Source of the DNA: Rhodospirillales bacterium
Lineage (GTDB): Bacteria > Pseudomonadota > Alphaproteobacteria > Acetobacterales > Acetobacteraceae
Length of the DNA: 7,169 bases
Assembly: GCA_028866335.1 (NCBI GenBank)
Contig: JAGWIL010000074.1
Span: 1 to 7,169, forward strand
Direction: 5' to 3'
Shown here piece by piece: positions 4,448 to 7,169 of this stretch. The first letter of the stretch is position 1. Each line of letters opens with the position of its first letter. The translations under genes and the position numbers were made by a program. The notes below the pieces were generated by a model that saw nothing but the letters and a program-made list of their open reading frames with translations, searched no databases and had not been told where the DNA came from.

Positions 4448-4616
4448 CAAGTGCACCGAGCAATTCCCGTTGCGTCTTCCTTCCGATCTTTTGGCGGAAG
4501 TGAAGCGCCTTGCGTCCAACGATGATCGGTCCCCATCCGATTACATCAGGCGCGTGCTGTCTTTGCATGTGTATGGGCATGGGCAAATTGTTGCCGACGC
4601 CGAATCTGAGGTCTAG
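4422..4616 (+). CDS. Arc-like ribbon-helix-helix DNA-binding protein
   Basis: Residues 11-48 of this 64-aa protein follow the ribbon-helix-helix pattern: strand EQFPLRLP, helix SDLLAEVKRLASNDD, then SPSDYIRRVLSLHVYG as the second helix. This matches the Arc/MetJ fold with alternating strand residues (Q, P, R) that would touch the major groove. The start at 4422 lies inside the end of the Cro-like gene with an AAAGG about nine bases upstream; the longer frame from 4311 is a shadow of that gene. Such proteins bind DNA as dimers of dimers. Here it is most likely a second early regulator, as Arc is in P22. Its operator is not identified. Confidence 0.75.
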   Translation: MATANRGGDKCTEQFPLRLPSDLLAEVKRLASNDDRSPSDYIRRVLSLHVYGHGQIVADAESEV

Positions 4617-4664
4617 GTAATTCCTGCGATGCAAAGCAATTCACGCATTCCTGTGAGGCAGTAA

Positions 4665-4937
4665 ATGGCCCTTCCAAGCGTTCCGAAGTGCTTCGATGGG
4701 TTCGTGCAGTTCCACGCATGGTTCAAGGCCGCTCGCCTCGCGCCGCCTGAAACAGAACTGCGCTACTGCGAAGACTGCACGCGCGAATATCAGGCGCGCA
4801 TGAAAGAGCAGGGCCGCTGCGGCCGGCCTGGCGTGTCATTCACCAAAGACGGCACGGCAATTCCCGCGCCGGAGGGTCAATTGTCTCGGTCGCAGGAGTA
4901 TCGGCGCCGCATGAAACAACAAAGGAATTCCGTATGA
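4665..4937 (+). CDS. Phage early protein with CxxC motif, 90 aa
   Basis: The start has GAGG six bases upstream and follows a 48-base gap. The stop overlaps the ATG of the DUF1376 gene (ATGA, 4934-4937). Cys35 and Cys38 (RYCEDCTREYQARM) with Cys52 in GRC make a possible zinc site. The YCxDCxxEYQxxMxxxGRC pattern recurs in small proteins just upstream of phage replication genes. The C-terminal third is basic (SRSQEYRRRMKQQRNSV), suggesting contact with nucleic acid. Role unknown; its position and coupling suggest a replication accessory function. Confidence 0.65.
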   Translation: MALPSVPKCFDGFVQFHAWFKAARLAPPETELRYCEDCTREYQARMKEQGRCGRPGVSFTKDGTAIPAPEGQLSRSQEYRRRMKQQRNSV

Positions 4938-5665
4938 GTTTCGCGTTCATGCCGGTCTATACCGGCGACTACAAGCGTGATACGTGCCACCTGTCGATGA
5001 TGGAACACGGCGCGTACATGGGCTTGCTAATGCATTGCTGGGACCAAAAGGGTCCGATACCGCTGGACGAGCGCCGGATATTCGCAATTTGCAATGCGCG
5101 ATCTAACGAGGAAATGGGCGCTGCGCGCAACGTTTTATCCGAGTTTTTCATCAAGATGGAAGACGGTTGGTACAACAAGCGCATGTCCGAGGAAATCGCA
5201 AAGGCAGAGTCAATATCCAGCAACAACCGCGCCGCCGGATTAGCGTCAGCAATCGCAAGGCGTTCAAAAATAAGGGAAATGTCTAGTGAACGCGCGTTGA
5301 TCGCGCGTGTAGCGACCGATGAGCGCGCGGTGGTACCCCCACCCCCACCCTCACAACTACCCCCACACCCACAACCAAAGAGCAGAGGCACGCGATTCGA
5401 TTCCGAATCGCCAACCGAAAGCTGGGTCCAGTTCTGCAGGCAAGAGCGCCCAGAACTCAACCCCGCGGAAACCTTCCAGCGATTCCGTGATTTCTGGATT
5501 TCGCAGCCTGGCGCCAAAGGCGTAAAGCTTGACTGGTTTGCCACTTGGCGAAATTGGGTCCGCAACGAGCGCGCGCGGCCGGCGGTCAATGGGCGCCTGA
5601 GTTCCAAGGGGGCGCAGGCCGCCGCAAATATCGCATCTTGGCTAAATAAATCGGAGTTGCAATGA
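4934..5665 (+). CDS. DUF1376 phage replication protein (initiator-like)
   Basis: Residues 1-92 are a DUF1376/YdaU-type domain (MPVYTGDYKRDTCHLSMMEHGAY, LLMHCWDQKGPIPLDE and the closing GWYNKRMSEEI, each a separate stretch). A basic helical linker (97-132) and a Pro-rich stretch (134-148) follow. The C-terminal domain (162-212) has W-x2-FCRQERPEL, FRDFWISQPGAKG and DWFATWRNWVRNE, a Trp-rich module common at the end of phage replication proteins. A two-domain initiator, with a winged-helix-like N-terminus binding DNA and a C-terminus meeting the helicase loader, is likely, like lambda O in position. It is coupled by ATGA overlaps to the genes on both sides. Direct evidence for origin binding is lacking. 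Confidence 0.8.
   Translation: MSFAFMPVYTGDYKRDTCHLSMMEHGAYMGLLMHCWDQKGPIPLDERRIFAICNARSNEEMGAARNVLSEFFIKMEDGWYNKRMSEEIAKAESISSNNRAAGLASAIARRSKIREMSSERALIARVATDERAVVPPPPPSQLPPHPQPKSRGTRFDSESPTESWVQFCRQERPELNPAETFQRFRDFWISQPGAKGVKLDWFATWRNWVRNERARPAVNGRLSSKGAQAAANIASWLNKSELQ
5336..5370 (-). other. G-run tract on minus strand (potential G-quadruplex)
   Basis: Five C runs of 3-5 bases lie at 5336-5340, 5342-5346, 5348-5350, 5360-5364 and 5368-5370. On the minus strand they are G runs with loops of 1, 1, 9 and 3 bases, which meets the usual G-quadruplex pattern apart from one long loop. The tract encodes the Pro-rich linker of the replication protein. It may simply reflect CCC and CCA proline codons. 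Confidence 0.45.
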
Positions 5666-6132
5666 CCGAATCAGATCGCAAGCGATTTGCTGGCGTCCTC
5701 GCCGGCCTGTGCGACTACTACGAAAAGGCTCTTGGCGATGGTGTGGTGACGCTGTACTGGAACAGCCTGCGGGAATACTCCATTGAGGAGATAGAAGCCG
5801 CCGCGGCAATGCACGTTGGGAATCCTGACCGTGGCAGGTTCATGCCCAAAATCGCTGATTTCATTGCCGCCATTTCCGGATCGGTTGATGAGGCTGCCGC
5901 AATTGCGTGGGATTCCGTGTTGCGCAACCGTTGCGGCGGCGATGAGGCGGCTGTGGCGGCGCTGGCTAGCATGGGTGGTTGGTATCCGGCGATTGGAAGC
6001 AAAAACACCGACGAAATGCCGTTCATAGAAAAGCAATTTGCGCTGCGCTACAAGGCGTTTCGTAGGCGTGACGAAAAGGCAGAGAGGTCGCTTGGGCTTG
6101 CCGACATTGTGATGCTGCCGGTGAAATCGTGA
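5662..6132 (+). CDS. DUF6475/lambda P-like probable helicase loader
   Basis: The ATG overlaps the stop of the DUF1376 gene (ATGA), with GGAG five bases upstream. The 156-aa protein starts with a helical region (RFAGVLAGLCDYYEKAL, 8-24) and has GRFMPKIADFIAAI (58-71), matching the GRFMPKxADF signature of DUF6475 proteins and similar to PKPADI-type motifs of phage P proteins. Later come EAAAIAWDSVL (77-87), MGGW (104-107) and DEMPFIEKQFALRYKAF (117-133), also in family order. The stretch between the AW helix and MGGW is shorter and less conserved than I remember for the family. Following a probable initiator, it likely brings the host DnaB helicase to the origin. Confidence 0.72.
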   Translation: MTESDRKRFAGVLAGLCDYYEKALGDGVVTLYWNSLREYSIEEIEAAAAMHVGNPDRGRFMPKIADFIAAISGSVDEAAAIAWDSVLRNRCGGDEAAVAALASMGGWYPAIGSKNTDEMPFIEKQFALRYKAFRRRDEKAERSLGLADIVMLPVKS

Positions 6133-6314
6133 ACCGCGGATCACAGGAAGTCGCCGCGTACTGGCGCGAACAGATGCGCATGATTCAGTCACAGGCATCG
6201 CCGGGTCCGCGCGCTTGGGCAGAGAAGCTGCGCGCGCGCGAACAGGACGGAGAGGCGCTTCTGCCGGTGCAGCGGTCGGCGTGGCGCATCGCGCTAGGGG
6301 CGACGCGTGAATGA
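6129..6314 (+). CDS. Small helical protein, 61 aa, GTG start
   Basis: The gene begins with GTG overlapping the upstream TGA (GTGA, 6129-6132), with GGTGA about six bases in front. It encodes a hydrophilic, probably helical protein (EVAAYWREQMRMIQ, then AWAEKLRAREQ) ending ALGATRE. It has no cysteines, signal or membrane segment. I do not recognise the family. Tight coupling to the probable helicase loader and to the next gene suggests a role in replication or its control. Confidence 0.6.
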   Translation: MNRGSQEVAAYWREQMRMIQSQASPGPRAWAEKLRAREQDGEALLPVQRSAWRIALGATRE

Positions 6315-6501
6315 GCAATGCGACGAGTGCGCAAAGCGCAGCGGCGTCTATCACATGACCCGCTTTTGCTGTGCCATGCGGCTGATTGAGGATGAGCCGA
6401 AATTCAAGCGCCGCGCGATTGCGCAGCACGTTCTAAGGGTCGCGCCGGATGCGGTTGCCGAGCGCGTTCGCAAAGCAATCGGAAAGCAGATGGGCCTATG
6501 A
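6307..6501 (+). CDS. CxxC...CC small phage protein (putative zinc-binding)
   Basis: The GTG start at 6307 has AGGGG seven bases upstream and overlaps the previous gene by 8 bases. The 64-aa protein has Cys5 and Cys8 (CDEC), then Cys21 and Cys22 (RFCCAMRLI). The four cysteines could bind one zinc ion. The following part is helical and basic (FKRRAIAQHVL...VAERVRKAIGKQ). The pattern CxxC-x12-CC followed by R-x-L/I recurs in small proteins of phage replication regions with no known function. Confidence 0.65.
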   Translation: MNEQCDECAKRSGVYHMTRFCCAMRLIEDEPKFKRRAIAQHVLRVAPDAVAERVRKAIGKQMGL

Positions 6502-6510
6502 GGGCGGCGA

Positions 6511-7053
6511 ATGTTTGACTGGCTACGCGAAATCTTCGCCGCGATTCATGAGCATTTGACGCCATTCGTCATTGTTCACGTTTACCAGAATGCCGCGGTG
6601 CTGCGGTTCGGAAAGTATGAGCGAACGCTAGGGCCTGGCTTTCATTGGAAGCTGCCGTTTGCTGAGGACGTGATTCCAGAAAACATCTACCACACCACGC
6701 TAGCGCTAGAGCATCAAACGATAACCACGAAAGACGATAAGACTGTTGTAGTGGGCGGAATCGTGCGGTACTGCATTTCGGATATTGAGCCGTTCATTAC
6801 CGAGATTGGCAATCAGCATGACCTGTTGCGCGATACGAGCATGGGCGCGGTCCTAAAGCAAGTGCGGCAGATTGAGCTGAGAACTTTGCTTGACGAGCCG
6901 CCAGAGAACAAGATTGCTAGCGACATTCGGCGGCAAGTGAAACCCTACGGAATGGAAATCGACTCTTTCACGTTTACGGACATTGGGCAGATTCGCACGC
7001 TTCGCTTGATCACGCACACCAATGCGCCGCCAGCGGGGCACTTCTATGAGTAG
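6511..7053 (+). CDS. SPFH/band-7 domain protein (stomatin/HflC-like), short phage form
   Basis: The start has GAGGG six bases upstream. The 180-aa protein shows the SPFH core: VYQNAAVLRFGKYERTLGPGFHWKLPF (split: AAVLRFGKYERTLGPG, FHWKLPFAE), then TLALEHQTITTKDDKTVVV (about 62-80), a strand IVRYCISDIEPF, and the helical QVRQIELRTLLD that closes the domain. Cellular stomatins, HflK and HflC have a firm N-terminal membrane anchor and a long C-terminal coiled coil. Here the N terminus is only mildly hydrophobic, with a break at HEHLT, and the coiled coil is absent. It would lie at the inner face of the membrane or co-assemble with host SPFH rings. HflKC controls FtsH, which degrades lambda CII, so a lysis-lysogeny or anti-defence role is possible but unproven. 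Confidence 0.85.
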   Translation: MFDWLREIFAAIHEHLTPFVIVHVYQNAAVLRFGKYERTLGPGFHWKLPFAEDVIPENIYHTTLALEHQTITTKDDKTVVVGGIVRYCISDIEPFITEIGNQHDLLRDTSMGAVLKQVRQIELRTLLDEPPENKIASDIRRQVKPYGMEIDSFTFTDIGQIRTLRLITHTNAPPAGHFYE

Positions 7054-7169
7054 GGCGCTGCTTATTGGCATCGCAATCGTGTCGTTTATCGCGGGATTCG
7101 ACATTGGTGCGGCTGTAATCGCAATGACGGTTGGAGAGCCTGCCGCTAAAGAGTGCCCTGCAGCGGACG
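7046..7169 (+). CDS. Small single-helix membrane protein, 3' end beyond window
   Basis: The ATG at 7046 lies 8 bases inside the end of the SPFH gene, with GGGG eight bases upstream. The visible 41 codons start MSRALLIGIAIVSFIAG and continue hydrophobic to about residue 28 (IGAAVIAMTVG), then turn hydrophilic (EPAAKECPAAD). That is one membrane helix or an uncleaved signal anchor. The overlap suggests joint translation with the SPFH protein and perhaps a membrane partner for it. The frame is open at the window edge. Confidence 0.55.
   Translation, partial: MSRALLIGIAIVSFIAGFDIGAAVIAMTVGEPAAKECPAAD

Noticed and set aside
4969..5607. 212-aa minus-strand ORF
   Set aside because: It is antisense to the DUF1376 gene, whose domains are recognisable. 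Its sequence is Ser/Arg-rich with no motif.
5671..6429. 252-aa minus-strand ORF
   Set aside because: It is a shadow of the helicase-loader-like gene and two small coupled genes on the plus strand, with no domain and no ribosome site.
1..7169. tRNA or rRNA genes, insertion sequences, integrase or attachment sites
   Set aside because: I looked on both strands and saw no cloverleaf with conserved T-loop, no transposase or recombinase motifs and no terminal inverted repeats.

Overview
This window looks like the early control and replication region of a temperate double-stranded DNA phage, most likely a prophage of a moderately GC-rich proteobacterium. The small overlapping genes and the family mix (YqaJ exonuclease with a RecT-like annealing protein, DUF1376 replication protein, pentapeptide-repeat protein) recall siphovirus-type prophages of Burkholderiales. 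The host assignment is inference: no host gene, tRNA, integrase or attachment site is visible.

Layout. The left half (1-3424) is one leftward operon of about ten genes on the minus strand, nearly all joined by 4-base ATGA overlaps. In transcription order it holds: an acidic 81-aa protein, a pentapeptide-repeat protein with 21 almost identical repeats, a 62-aa coiled-coil protein, a 37-aa one-helix membrane protein, a RecT-type annealing protein, a YqaJ/lambda-type exonuclease, a YbcO-like HNH-type nuclease, an 87-aa unknown, a small probable lipoprotein and the start of a Cys-rich protein cut by the window edge. A sigma70-type promoter with a perfect -35 (3457-3485) drives it.

The centre (3509-4207) is the lysogeny switch. 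A leftward HTH repressor gene (3738-4097) is followed by a second ORF in another frame that overlaps it by about 150 bases. That unit ends at a clear intrinsic terminator (3509-3541), which separates it from the leftward promoter. Four related 14-bp dyad sites (consensus GGCMATATATKGCC) occur as two pairs, one pair at the leftward promoter and one in front of the Cro-like gene. In both pairs the sites are 23 bp apart and sit identically relative to the -35 and -10 boxes. This reads as an OL/OR system, and the geometry predicts a leaderless cro mRNA.

The right half (4208-7169) is the rightward early operon: Cro-like HTH protein, Arc-like ribbon-helix-helix protein, a Cys-containing small protein, a DUF1376 replication protein, a DUF6475/lambda P-like probable helicase loader, two small proteins (one with a CxxC...CC pattern), a short SPFH/band-7 (stomatin/HflC-like) protein and the start of a one-helix membrane protein cut by the right edge.

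The most unusual items are the phage-borne SPFH protein, the paired operator system, the overlapping or frameshifted repressor locus and the near-homogeneous pentapeptide array. Family assignments were made by eye from motifs and remembered family patterns; no search was run.
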